Shown: positions 53,384 to 64,000 of the stretch, piece by piece
Layout: every line of letters begins with the position of its first letter
How positions within the stretch are numbered: position 1 is the stretch's first letter
NCBI GenBank assembly: GCA_963682025.1
Contig: OY821519.1
Coordinates: forward strand, 138,427,429 to 138,491,428
DNA: 64,000 bases
Origin: Cordilura impudica
Lineage: Eukaryota; Arthropoda; Insecta; Diptera; Scathophagidae
Direction of reading: 5' to 3'
Position numbers and translations under genes: made by a program
The notes under the pieces: model-generated
The model's input: only the letters and a program-made list of their open reading frames with translations
Databases searched by the model: none
What the model was told of the DNA's origin: nothing

Positions 53384-55419
53384 CAGTGGTGTCAGTGATG
53401 CCAACACATAAAAAATAAATCGGCTATATTGGTCATAAAAAAAAGCCAGAAAAAGGCTAAAACCCATAGAAGGAAAAAGGCTGGAAAATGGCTAAAAACC
53501 TAAAATATAAAAGGCCAGAAAACAGCTAAAACTAAAAAAAAATATTTTTTATACAAATTGCATTCGGAAGAGCGGTTTTAAAGTTAGTTTATTAAATAAT
53601 TTTTAAAAAATACACTTTTTTTAAATTGTTTCTGTGGCACATTGCAGATCTACAACACGGCGCCGTAACGGGTTAAACATCAAGCCATCCATCGTCATCC
53701 CCTTCATTATATGAAGCCATAGATCCTATTGCTTTTATGCAATTACTTGGAAATTTGTAATTGTGGCAGCATTTGTTTTGAAGCTTTAGACCATTTCTGT
53801 AAAATATGTTTTCACGCATTATATTGTATATAAAAGAATATGATTTTAAATTAAGAAAAAAATTGATTTAATTACCTTATGATCAGTATTGCATTTACAG
53901 TTGATATTTGTAAACGATTTCGTATTTTTGATTTAACCAAATTCATTTGACTGAATGTCCGCTCTACATCAGCATTTGACCATGGTAGACTTAGTAGTTC
54001 TAGAGCAAACTTTGAGATATCTAAAAAATTATTATTTCCTGCGGAGTCATTATAGCAATTTACTTCAGCCCAGAATGACGTCGGTTTTTTAATGTTTACC
54101 CATTTAACCAAATTGATGTTATGGTAGTGATGAATAATTTTTTCAATCAACTCATCATCTTTGCAAAAGTATGTTACAATAGATTGTATGTCTTCTTTCA
54201 CAGCATTTAAAACATTGCTTACAGAAAATAAATTAATTTTCTGCAATGTTTTATAATTATCAGGAATTCTAAAATTAATATTAAAAAAGTTCAGATTTAG
54301 GTCTTGGATAGTATTAATAAAAATATTAATACTGTTAATAATAATAACAATAATAATATTAATAATATTAATACCTTTCCTTAAGCTGTTTTATTAGTAT
54401 TATTATAAAATCCGTACACCTTTTTCGAATATATATTTCGTCATCTTGTGATAATTTGTGCTCAACGTTTTGTTTTTTCATCTCGTTTTCAAATCTATAA
54501 CCCAAATAAAGGTTTCGATCGACGAAATCGTCAAAATTTTTTTCAGTAATGTCGAAGACGTAGTGTGGGTCTATAATTTTATTTTTTAGGGAGTTAATCA
54601 CGTGTCCTAAATCAATCAGCAATTTAGTTGGATCGCTGGTATTGCTTTGAAAACTTTTATTTACTAGTTGCAGGTCACTTAAGATGGGCTTTAGAAACAA
54701 GAGATATAATAAATTTTTTTCGTCGCTATACATGCAGTACAGTGTTTCAGCGACGTATCACTTTTCAGATTTTCGTGCAATTTCAAAGTGAGTTTTCAAT
54801 TCAAGCCATTGATCAATTATACGATTAACAGAAATTTCGATGGACAGCCAGCGTGTATCACACACACGAGTTATTTTTAATGGATCCTGAAACTATAAAT
54901 ATTCATAATAGCAGTGGTTTACAAGCGAAAGTCTACGCGCAGTTACACTTTCTTGAACTTTTTTTTTTTACAAAATTACACAATTCTTGAATAATAACTA
55001 AGGGTTAAGATAAGTGTAGTATAATTTGAACGGAATTGAAATGACTTTTCCATTGTTAACAATAAATATATGAAACGAGTTAAAATACAAAGTAGGGTTT
55101 CGTTTTAAAATCACTGCTATTATTACGTATATAACTATGTGTTAACATACCGAGCCATCATTTATTAAATTGAAAAGTTCTTTGTACGCTAATTGGCGGC
55201 TCGAGCTTTTGCAAAACCAATTGTAAGTTTCGTGTATTAAAAACTCAAGATTTCTTGGCAAACATTCTTGGCACGAGTGATTTACGGCGAGCTGCACAGA
55301 ATGGCAAACACATTTCACTAAAATAAGTTCTGGCAATTCTTCCTTCAATTTAGCGAAAACACCATTTTTGCCGATACCGAGCAGCTTTTTAAAATTCAAC
55401 TTGAATTTGATTAACTTCA
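53384..55419 (-). mobile_element. hAT-type DNA transposon, 5' part missing
   Basis: The 3' end carries the TIR-like CAGTGGTGTCAGTGATGCCA (53384-53403) beyond the transposase stop. The other end is hidden or lost: a foldback element begins at 55420, and no matching inverted CAGTG end was found before the FHA gene. Confidence 0.7.
53673..55419 (-). pseudogene. hAT transposase gene, four exons retained, one nonsense codon
   Basis: Exons on the minus strand: up to 55419-55151 (LPELILVKCVCHSVQLAVNH, ETYNWFCKSSSRQ), 54892-54375 (LKITRVCDTRWLSIEISVNR), 54268-53876 (hAT dimerisation region FALELLSLPWSNADVERTFS and SKIRNRLQ), and 53796-53673 (NGLKLQNKCCHNYKFPS, stop). The splice sites are G|GTATGT…TTTATAG, AAG|GTATTA…TTTTAG and AAG|GTAATT…TTTTACAG, and the phases agree at all three joins. 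An in-frame TGA lies at 54758-54760. The N-terminal BED finger and part of the catalytic region are absent. Apart from the one stop the gene reads well. Confidence 0.75.
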
Positions 55420-56348
55420 TCGAAAACAAGCGAATAGGAACGTTCGTGTGAATGTTAAGCGGTAAGCAGGAAAACAAGAAAATCGCTATAGAGAATAATG
55501 AAAATTATGTTAACTTTATTAACGAATATAAAAATTTGAGAGAGCTATGGGACGTAACTTGTGAAAAATATAAAAATAAAAATCTAAAAAAAAGCATGCG
55601 AACAATTAAAAATAGAATATAATAAAAAATTAAATTATACTTTTCTTCCGCTTATGTCTTTTCTGTACCACAGCTACACACAGTAATGAGGTTGCGGCAT
55701 TCGTTGCCACGTGTGTAGTCAACAAACAAAACCCGTTGCTACAACACATTGAAGAAACCGTTGCCTGGTGTGTAGGCAGCATAATACTTAAGGTGTTATT
55801 ACACGGTATGTTTTTTTACATATGTTCTGTCTAATTTTCCCACAACAAAAGTTGTACACATCGTGTGATACATATGAAACATTGTTTATGTACAATACAT
55901 GAGGAAAGTCAAATGTACATTTTTCAATTAGAACAAGTTCTATTTTGGCATGACAAACATACAACAGTGCTTGTGGCGAAAGAAAAACAGAGTAAATTAT
56001 GCTGTCTACACACCAGGCAACGGTAGCTTCAATGTGTTGAAGCAACGTGTTTTGTTTGTTGACTACACACGTGGCAACGAGTGCCGCAACCTCATTACTG
56101 TGTGTAGCTGTGGTACAGAAAAGACACAAGCGGAAGAAGAGTATAATTTAATTTTTTATTACCTTCTATTTTTAATTGCTCGTATGTTTTTTTAGATTTT
56201 TATTTTTATATTTTTCACAAGTTACGTCCCTTAGCTCTCTTAAATTTTTATATTCGTTAATAAATTTAACATAATTGTCATTATTCTCATTATTCTGCTT
56301 TCCGCTTAACATTACTTCGCACGAACCTTCCTATTCGCTTGTTTTCGA
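55420..56348. mobile_element. Foldback element with ~350-bp arms carrying a MADF-like fragment
   Basis: The ends TCGAAAACAAGCGAATAGGA (55420) and CTTCCTATTCGCTTGTTTTCGA (to 56348) are inverted. The arms match base by base with small indels to about 55790 and 55960, leaving a ~170-bp centre. Each arm, read outside-in, encodes NYVNFINEYKNLRELWDVTC…KYKNKNLKK and, one frame over, EQLKIEYNKKLNYT. This looks like a MADF (Myb/SANT-like) DNA-binding domain as found in PIF/Harbinger-associated proteins. It lies at the broken 5' end of the hAT gene. Confidence 0.65.
55456..55665 (+). pseudogene. MADF-domain-like fragment, left arm
   Basis: ATG at 55456 begins MLSGKQENKK, then ENYVNFINEYKNLRELWDVT and KYKNKNLKK. 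The A8 run near 55582-55592 shifts the frame; the downstream frame continues ACEQLKIEYNKKLNYTFLPL and then to CACAGCTACACACAGTAA. The FI-x-EY-x6-LWD pattern fits the start of MADF domains. The copy in the right arm (56309-56110, minus) has the same shift and small differences, so both arms derive from an already broken gene. Confidence 0.5.
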
Positions 56349-56421
56349 CGAACTGAAGAAGTACATGCAGTAAACAATGCCACACACGGAATTACATATG
56401 GATAAAAAAAAGTGACAGTAC

Positions 56422-56826
56422 ATATCGCACCTGTACCTCTAAAGTGAGTCAACTTAAACTTTACAAATTTTCAGAGAGGCAAAAGACGGTTTTTTTTATA
56501 TATATACAATAAAATTTAAAAACAGTTGTTTCATTGTAAAGAATTGCGAATAATAAGTATAGAACAGTAGTTGTTTTTTGCGATTTTTCAGTGATCATCA
56601 AAAATAACAAGTTTTTTTTTTGAAAATATGTCTTTTTAGTGGATTCTAAAGAAGCTACTCTTATAACACAAAGAGGGTAACAACTGTATTTTTTTAACGA
56701 TAGACTAGAAAAACTGATGTAAGATTTTTACAGTGGATAGATATGACCACTGTGTATCGTTTTCTTGCAAAAAGTGAAAATTGAAAAATTTTGAGTTAAC
56801 TCACTTTAGAGGTACAGGTGCGATAT
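56422..56826. mobile_element. MITE, ~405 bp, ends ATATCGCACCTGTACCTC
   Basis: ATATCGCACCTGTACCTCTA (56422) and TAGAGGTACAGGTGCGATAT (to 56826) are perfect inverted repeats; the pairing continues through AAAGTGAGT and ACTCACTTT. No coding frame. It lies 500 bp upstream of the FHA gene start. Confidence 0.78.
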
Positions 56827-57328
56827 ATAAAAAACACATCCTTTAGTTATATTTATTTGAAACTACATATATTATAATAGTAACAATTAGCGAAAATATA
56901 ACCAATAAAATTAATCAAATGATCAAAAATGAAAAATTATCAATTGACCCCAAATGGCGTACTTATTGTCGACAATTTATTTTATATTGATATTTTTAAT
57001 AATATATTCAAACTGTAATGATACTAACTAAATATATTATTAAGCGAAAATAATTTATGATTATATCTATTTTAAATTTTTATTTTCTTCACTTATGATT
57101 TGACGTCTTACAACCCAGTTGTGATAAATCTGGCAACACAATTTTGACTTAAAAAAATGTAAACAAAGAAAAAAGTGCATTTATTTTAAAAAAATTTTGT
57201 TTTTTTACCTATAAATACAATTTTGGCGCTAATTTGTGAAAAAATCTTAATTAATCTTTATTTTCAATAATAAATTCGTCTTAACTATAATAATTGAGTA
57301 GGAAATGTAACAAATATAAACAAATAGT
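56827..57328 (+). promoter_or_regulatory. Upstream region of the FHA gene, presumed promoter
   Basis: AT-rich, no coding frame. A CTATAAATA at 57210-57218 could be a TATA-like element, but no initiator could be assigned. The translation start context is AAATAGTATGG. A transcription start was not determined. Confidence 0.35.
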
Positions 57329-57526
57329 ATGGAAGAAAGACGTTATTCCTCATGGTTGCTGGAAAGAGTTTCAATTGGCGAAACTGTTCGTTTACGTTTA
57401 GGAATCAGTACAATCGGTCGGCATTCCTCATCAGCTATACGTATTTCAAATTCTCAATATGCCTCGCGGCATCATGCTGAAATTGTTGTTTCCAATGATG
57501 ATCTTGGTGTTACAATTAAAGATTTG
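57329..57526 (+). CDS. FHA-domain protein, exon 1
   Basis: 66 codons from ATG 57329 to the donor TTG|GTAAGTG, ending in phase 0. It encodes the N-terminal half of a forkhead-associated domain: IGRHSSSAIRI (Gly30, Arg31), then QYASRHHAEIVV with the phosphothreonine-contacting Ser46-Arg47 and His48-49, and VTIKDL at the end. The domain is completed in exon 2. FHA domains bind phosphothreonine peptides, usually in nuclear DNA-damage or RNA-processing proteins. The intron is 369 bases (57527-57895). Confidence 0.85.
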
Positions 57527-57895
57527 GTAAGTGTGAATGTCAACTTATTTCGTGAAAACTATGATTATGTTCGGAGGGATAACTAGTTCTGCAACAACAC
57601 TCTGTTCTTTTCTAATAGTTTCGAAATTAAATTTAATTATTTTATAATTTAAACATCTGCCACGATACAACGTGATTTTCATGTCATTTGATGTTTTTAA
57701 TATTAATAACTAATCATTTTGCGTTTCCAAACACATCTTATTAAATGTGTTGACTACTGCTAATAATCCTATTAACTTGCCAACGATGTATTGGAAATGA
57801 AAAACGAATATGCAAAATATTTGGAGAGCTATACATAAATAAAAAAAATTTAATTTGGAAATTAATACATGAACTATTCTCTTATTTATCTCTAG

Positions 57896-60800
57896 AATTC
57901 GATTAATGGCATTTTTGTCAATGAAAGGCATTACTCGAACGTAACCGTCAACATTCTATCTGGAGATCTAATTGGTATTGGAGTATCGGTTCATGGTCCC
58001 AACGAAGAAGACGAAATTCAGTTACCAATTTATGAATTGAAATATGCACCCATTAGAAGAGTAAGGCAAGCACAACCACCCCAACCACCACAACCACCTC
58101 CAGCACCAGTCCACGTTGTAGAAGATGTTGTTATTAAGCAGGCACCAAATAAAAAAGAGGAGAAAGAAAAAGATAATAAACCAAATGACAATGATGATAT
58201 GCCAACCTGTAGTAGATATTGTAATAATATTCCCAGACCGCCTATAAATGTAAGCGACGAAATCGTTGAAATAAGTGACAATGATGATGACGACGCCCAG
58301 TCAATGGCGGCGAAATCGAATGTCGTAAGTAAACCACAACAGCAACTTGAATTCAATGAGAACGTGCCGAAATCGATTACAAATCAAAAGGCAATAATTG
58401 ACAAAACACATTTGATAGATGATAGTGGAGAGTTAAAGACTACTTCTGATAATCAAATTAGATTAATTGATGATGCACCATCAAATATTGAAGCTATGGT
58501 TAAAAACGAGAAGACAGATCAACAAGATTGTATTAGTTCAACCTCCTCATCCAAAAACTCCAACTTAGATGCAGCTGATGTTTTAAATTCTTCCCTTATA
58601 ACAGAAATATCAAATTTAAACGAAAAGCAACTTTTGCCAGATACTCCAGATTTGATAAATCCCTGTCAAATTACTGATTTTAGCAAATCTAATGAACAGC
58701 ATAAGGATGATATATCCAACAAAAATGAAATGGAATTACATGTTCCTATACTTTCAAGTTTAAAAAAAGAACTTATACGTTCCGTTAGTGCCGATATACA
58801 AAATATATTTGGTGAGATAGCAAAAGATGATGATGATGTTGTACAAAACAAACTTAAAGAAATGAATCCTTTGGTTTACAATGAACTTAATGGTAAACCT
58901 TTAATACCAGCCGCAAATGTAGAAAAATCTCTACATAATGGTGATTGTATATCATTAATTGATGACGATGAAGATATAGAGGAAGAGGATTTGGGTACAA
59001 TTATACCCATTATTGAGGAAAACCACGAGAAAAACTTATCCACTTCGGAAATGTGCAAAAGTCCTAATATATTCGATATTTCCGTAAATGATTCTAAGAA
59101 AGAGAGTGCTGTAATTAATAAAATTGACAATTTGAAAGAAGTCCTCAATGCAAATAAAACCACATTGAATACATCTGATAATATTGACTTAGCTGAATAC
59201 TGTAATTATGTTCCACACAGCGATGATGAAGATAACGAGGATTTAATATTTTCTCAGGTTTTTATTAATGATATGAAAGCGGAATTACAAGACGATTTAG
59301 AAAAGGAACCAGCTTTGCCACAACCTGATAGTGATCAAGATTTACTACCATCTATTGTTTTAGAGGACATACAAATTAAAAAAGAGCCAGGTTTAGAGGT
59401 GTCATTATTGTCAGTACCTAAGGAATTGCAAAATTCCTCTTGGACTATTAGTGATGACGAAGATTATGATGAAGAACTGGAGACTAAAGTTAACGATTGG
59501 TCTAATAAAATATTCTCACAAAGTTTCAGTAACTTGTCTCAAGTTTATGATCTAAATACACCAGATATTGATGATGATGATGATTATGACGAGGATGATG
59601 ATTCAGTTCTAGAGGATGATTTAAACGGGCTAGATGACATCGATACTATGGCCGACTTTTATAACAGCAATATAGAAGATGTGCAGCAAACTGAAAATAA
59701 GCAGAAAACTGTTGCGACTGATATTTTCTTGGATATCGATAAGAGTGTAAAGAATCTTAGTCATGAAATAAAAACAGCACAACAGTCATTTTTAGAAAGT
59801 AAAACTATTGACAATACTGTTGAAGAAAGCACTACTGAAAAGCTAACAAAAGAAAATGGGTTAGTTAACAAAGAAATTATTGACTGCGATAGAAACAAAG
59901 AAAAAAGTCCTGATATTCCTGATAACATCAACGAGAGTGAAACCTTATCAGAATCGCCAATAATACGTAAAAGAAGTTTAAGCAAAAACAGGCCTGCTAT
60001 ATTATCGTCATCTTCATCAGAAGATGAGCAGGAAATTGAAAAAGATCAAACTGAAATTGTATCAAAAACAAACAATCAATTATTAAAGGGCAATAATAGT
60101 GTCTGTTCTGTTCAGGGAAAACCCTTAGCTACAACAGCAACTCGACTACCTCCACCAGTAATAGATGCGCCCTCCTTACCAAAGCATAAAGGAAAGCTAA
60201 GAGGTGTGTCAGCTGACGCAACCCAATACTCAGCAACATCATCTAAAAATCACCTAAAATCACCGGGAACCTACACTGCCAAAGCTCTGTCCTCTACTAA
60301 AAGTAAAATAATACAAGAACGTATTAATAATGACCTCAAACGTAAATGGTGTGAAAAACCTAGCATGTCAAAGAAACGTGACAAGGAGCAAAAGAAAATA
60401 ATTAAAGAGTGTCGTAAAGATAAACTTAAAGAGTTGGCTGAAAAACAAAAGATTCCTACCGAAGAGACTAACAACAAACGCAAACTATCTACAGAATGTC
60501 ATATGCATCAAAGCAAAAAATCTAAAGTAAAAGTAACTGCCCATAATCGTGGAGCTTTTCTTGCCGAAAAGGAAACGAAACTTCCTCCACCGCCAAGCCC
60601 CAACAAAACAGATAATAATCATTTTAAAATACCAAAGGTGATAAATAAAAAACCAGGAAGTGTCCAAAAAGAACCACAAGAACATAAACGGTCAAATAGT
60701 GTAGATTGTATGGAAACATTCTCACAGCAACTAACTAAGCCAGACGAATTACTACTTAAACATAAAAGTACTGACACTAGCAAAAAACAGGAACAACAAC

Positions 60801-61392
60801 CTCATGGCAATTGCTCTAATAATCCTACTGTGCCTCCAACAAGAAGACATTCTTTAAATGAACAACCCAAACAGACGTTATCGATTCCTGCTTTTCACAA
60901 TTTCATAAAACCTGCTGTTCCAACTCCTTCGCCCATATGCAAAGAAGCTGTAGCTGCTCGAGCTGTAAGAACCACAAATAAAATAACATTTGCCTCTATG
61001 GAAAAGAATATTATAGAATCTGAGGAGAATAAACGTAAATTAAACAAATTAAGTTCAGTCACATTAATTTCAAATATGAAAAAGGTGTCCAGTTCAATGA
61101 AAAAGAAAACCGTACGTTTTAATGATACTCCTGTTATCCACTATATAGAACGTGTTTCGGGGGCTAGCAGAAAGGTAGTGTATAAAGATATTATGCCTTT
61201 AACAACCAACAAGGACAGACGCCAAATGGTACGGCGTACGTATCCCATTATTGATTGTACGGACACAATCATCTCGAATATATTATGTTGGAGTAATGAA
61301 TGGTTGATAAAACGTAATGCTGCCGCCGAAGCTGCTAGTGATGTTATATTTCCAATGCCTCAACAATTTAATTCATTCGAACATTATAAAAG
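57896..61392 (+). CDS. FHA-domain protein, exon 2 (large disordered region; gene continues)
   Basis: After TCTCTAG the frame NSINGIFVN supplies the conserved Asn67 and Asn70-Gly71 of the FHA domain. The exon is open for 1,165 codons, ending AG|GTAAGTTC, so the gene runs out of the window and the protein exceeds 1,231 residues. A PPQPPQPPPAP stretch is followed by a long acidic, Ser-rich region with SIM-like IVEISDNDDDD (from residue 189) and ISLIDDDED (from 418). A sumoylation-type IKKE lies at 560-563 and the run DDDDDYDEDDD near 620-640. A basic segment (RKWCEKPSMSKKRDKEQKK) precedes a PP1-docking-like KKTVRFND (Val1139). The end, ILCWSNEWLIKRN…FNSFEHYKR, resembles the region before the helicase in insect senataxin-like proteins. 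That identification is from memory and tentative. Confidence 0.85.
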
Positions 61393-62378
61393 GTAAGTTC
61401 TTTCAACAGAATTTTCATTACGAAAAGAAACATGTTAAACATATTTAAATATTTCTTAATATATTGCAAACATGAATGGACTTATTGAGTTACTGAGTGA
61501 CTACCTGAATATTTTTAATCACATGAATTTTAAGATTCTATAGCTTCACGAGATACTTCGATTTGTTTGTTCATTCCTAAACGAACAATCTCGCGGTATC
61601 ACAAGATTTTATAGTCTTGTACACGGTTCGCCAAAATGAGTGAAATATGCGTGAACACGCATTGAATATCTATTTCACCTCTCATGGTGGTTAAATTTGT
61701 AAGAATCAATTCCAACTCCGATTAAACGCCGATACTTCGATAATCTCAGTGTCCAACCAAGCATGCGTTTTTTATCCAAAGCCGTCTAGTAATGATTCAT
61801 CGCGGTCTTATTCCTAGCTAGTACGCATGCGCGATTTTCATCTTTAGAGCCACCAAGACTGGTTCTCGGCGTGCTCTTTTGTGCAAAGTACCTAGTTATT
61901 AAGGGGGGGAGTTAAGGTTTTAAAAACCTTTTTTGCATTTCTCTTTCTGAATATAGAACATGTCGAGAGTGTTGTGTCAAAATGTCAAGTAAATCGGAGC
62001 AAAACTAAAGAAGATACAGCGTTTCCAGCTATCGGCCTCATACGGTATATCGTATATAAATCAGTTTTTAAAAAACTTTAAATCGATTTTCTCGCAAATA
62101 AATGTTCGAAGTCCGTGAACATCATAACTCAAAATCTACTTGACCGATTCTTTTGAAATTTTACACACTATACCTACACATAAACCAACAGGTAACCACG
62201 AGGAGTTTTTTTTTTTTTTTGTTCTTTTCCATTCTCTTCCCCATTCTTTACAACAAATTCCCGAAATTTCATAGCAAAAATCGAGTTTTTCACTTCAAAA
62301 TGCTACCAAAAAAAAAATTGAAAAAAACTTTGTCACTACCTCAGAAATCATGTCACCTTTTAAACGCATTTAGATTTT
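61393..62378. other. Intron of the FHA gene, no gene seen
   Basis: Moderately AT-rich. At 61900-61935 there is TTAAGGGGGGGAGTTAAGG and a small hairpin AAGGTTTTAAAAACCTT, which may be the end of an old DNA transposon; no inverted partner was found. Confidence 0.45.
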
Positions 62379-62700
62379 TATACCCTCCACACCTCAGTGA
62401 CAGAGGGTATATATAGGTTTGTCATTCCGTTTGTAACGCATCGAAATAAATTCCTGAGACCCCAAAAAATATATTTTCTTGATCCTTATAACAAGGGAAG
62501 TTGATTTACTGATGACCGTCTGTCCGTCTGTCTGTGGAAATAACGATCACGCCGTCAATATCCAAGCTAGACCATTCGTTTTTGTATAAAATCGTTTATT
62601 AACATCCCAAAGGAGTTGCTATTTAAAATCGTCAAAATCGGTCAAAGGGGTCACGATTTATGAATGAAACTGAAAAAACTCTTGAAAAATAAAATTTTTC
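62379..62700 (+). repeat. mini-me-like repeat, family 2, 3'-truncated
   Basis: TATACCCTCCACACCTCAGTG…GAGGGTATATATAGG is a hairpin start. It is followed by TTCCGTTTGTAACGCATCGA, CCTTATAACAAGGGAAGTTG, and a GTCTGTCCGTCTGTCTG tract (62519-62535). The same order is seen in the fragment at 15686-15905. The palindromic end of family 1 is absent. Located in the FHA gene intron. Confidence 0.68.
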
Positions 62701-62854
62701 AGTCTGTTTGTTGTTTTTCTTAAGATATGATGTACATATGTATATGTTGTAATTCTTCGTATAATTTAAGACATTACAGTTGTGTGTATATTAATACTGC
62801 ACGTGTCACATTGGCATAAGCAAGTTTTACCACATATTTTTTTATCATTAAAAT

Positions 62855-62977
62855 TAAATATTAAAAATTAAAAATTAATAAAAATAAAAAATAAACATAA
62901 AAGTTAAATATTAAAAATCAAAAATTAAAAATTAAAAACTAAAAATAAAAAACGAAAAATGGAAAATGAAAAATAAA

Positions 62978-63009
<32 letters not shown>

Positions 63010-63815
63010 GAGAAATGGAAAATGAAAAATTGTAAATGGAAAATGGAAAATTAAAAATTTAAAATGGAAAATGAGAAATGGAAAATGGAAAATGGAACAT
63101 GAAAAATGAAAATGGAAAAATTAAAAATTGAAAATGGAAAATGAAAAATGGAAAATGGAATATGGAAAATGAAAAATGAAAAATTAAAAATTAAAAATTA
63201 AAAATTAAAAATTAAAAATTAAAAATTAAAAATTAAAAATTAAAAATTAAAAATTAAAAATTAAAAATTAAAAATTAAAATTGAAAATTGAAAACATGGA
63301 AAATGAAAAATGAAAAAATTGAAAATGAAAAATGGAAAACGGAAAACGGAAAATGAAAAATTAAAAATGGAAAATGGAAAATGAAAATTTAAAAATTAAT
63401 AAAAATGAAAAATGGAAAATGGAATATGGAAAATGAAAATGAAAAATTAAAACTGGAAAATGGAAAATGAAAATTGAAAAATTAATAAAAATGAGAAATG
63501 GAAAATGGAAATTGAAAAATGAAAAATTGAAAATGAAAAATAAAAAATAAAAAATGAAAAATGAAAAATGGAAAATAGAAAATGAAAAATGTAAAATGAA
63601 AAATGAAAATTGAAAAATGGAAAATGAATAATGGAGAATGAAAAATGGAAAATAGAAAATGAAAAATGGAAAATGAAAAATGAAAATTGAAAAATGGAAA
63701 ATGAATAATGGAGAATGGAATATGGAAAATGAAAAATGGAAAATAAAAAATTCAAAAATTCAAAATTCAAATTTCAAAACTCAAAATAAAAAATAAAAAA
63801 TTTGAAATTAAATAT
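62855..63815. repeat. A-rich minisatellite (AAATGGAAAATGA-like) with TTAAAAA heptamers
   Basis: Nearly 1 kb is built from variants of AAAATGGAAAATGAAAAATG. A block of the 7-mer TTAAAAA repeated about 15 times lies at 63181-63285. The long minus-strand open frame here (63447-63770) is just the translation of the repeat. A shorter related tract occurs at 50390-50500. Confidence 0.85.
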
Positions 63816-64000
63816 TAAAAGTTTTAATATCTTTATTTAGATTCTGACCTGTTATTATTATGTAGTTCTTTTTTGTATTAAATGTATCCTTAAATGAACA
63901 TATTACTAGTTAATTCAGATAAAAATATTTAAAAATTCGCTTATTTTAAATATTAATAATTTTTAGCCAAGAATCATTTGCATTTTTTTTATTATCGTAT

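Noticed and set aside
58030..58356. Ser-rich minus-strand frame opposite the FHA gene
   Set aside because: Antisense of the Pro/Asp-rich coding exon; low-complexity shadow.
63447..63770. 107-codon Phe/Ser/His-repeat protein
   Set aside because: Translation of the A-rich minisatellite; no start context, no splice sites, no complexity.

Overview
The window looks like AT-rich nuclear DNA of a dipteran insect, most likely a calyptrate fly. The reasons are spliced genes with GT-AG introns, a peritrophin-type chitin-binding exon, many fly-type 'TATACCC…(GTCY)n' (mini-me-like) repeats, mdg1/412-type and gypsy/17.6-type LTR elements, LOA-, jockey- and CR1-like LINEs, and hAT, mariner and long-TIR DNA transposons. 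No tRNA, rRNA, CRISPR or prokaryotic feature was seen. The species cannot be named from the sequence.

Two host genes are supported, both on the + strand. Gene 1 is a secreted chitin-binding (CBM14) protein. One exon (817-953) carries the second half of the domain. Two more exons (30539-30814 and 30885-31044) carry a Ser/Thr-rich linker and an acidic tail. The exon phases match exactly across a predicted intron of 29.6 kb that is almost entirely transposons. Gene 2 begins at 57329 and leaves the window. It encodes an FHA domain followed by a very long acidic, disordered exon with SUMO- and PP1-docking-like motifs, and is possibly an insect senataxin-type protein.

Layout: 1-624, 3' end of a gypsy-type errantivirus (env membrane segment, PPT, LTR). 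817-953, CBM14 exon. 1843-6891, a 5-kb long-TIR DNA transposon whose gene is broken by a 2.2-kb AT-rich repeat. 7319-15304, a TIR element holding a CR1-like LINE, which holds a LOA-type LINE with a 14-bp target duplication. 15930-25689, three head-to-tail mini-me-like repeats; the first holds a structurally complete mdg1-type LTR retrotransposon (16174-22939, AAGC target duplication). About 26030-28671, a second uncharacterised transposase family. 28848-29060, MITE. 29702-30483, mini-me-like repeat. 30539-31220, end of gene 1. 31239-48237, a decayed 17.6/297-type errantivirus that has taken in a CR1-like fragment, a mini-me-like copy, a jockey-type LINE with an intact 889-codon ORF2, a mariner fragment, and a CsRn1-type LTR element which itself holds the second copy of the 2.2-kb repeat. 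48246-53066, an inverted pair of arms with a zinc-finger remnant, possible Polinton-like polymerase remnants and two kinds of tandem repeat. 53384-55419, a hAT transposon gene with four exons. 55420-56348, a foldback element whose arms carry a MADF-like coding fragment. 56422-56826, MITE. 57329-61392, gene 2. 61393-64000, its intron with a minisatellite.

Almost everything outside the two host genes is nested mobile DNA, and the nesting gives a relative insertion order. The candidates for undescribed biology are the two multi-exon transposase families without a name I can give, the paired-arm region at 48-53 kb, the MADF foldback, and the small myristoylation/transmembrane ORF ahead of gag in the young mdg1-type element.
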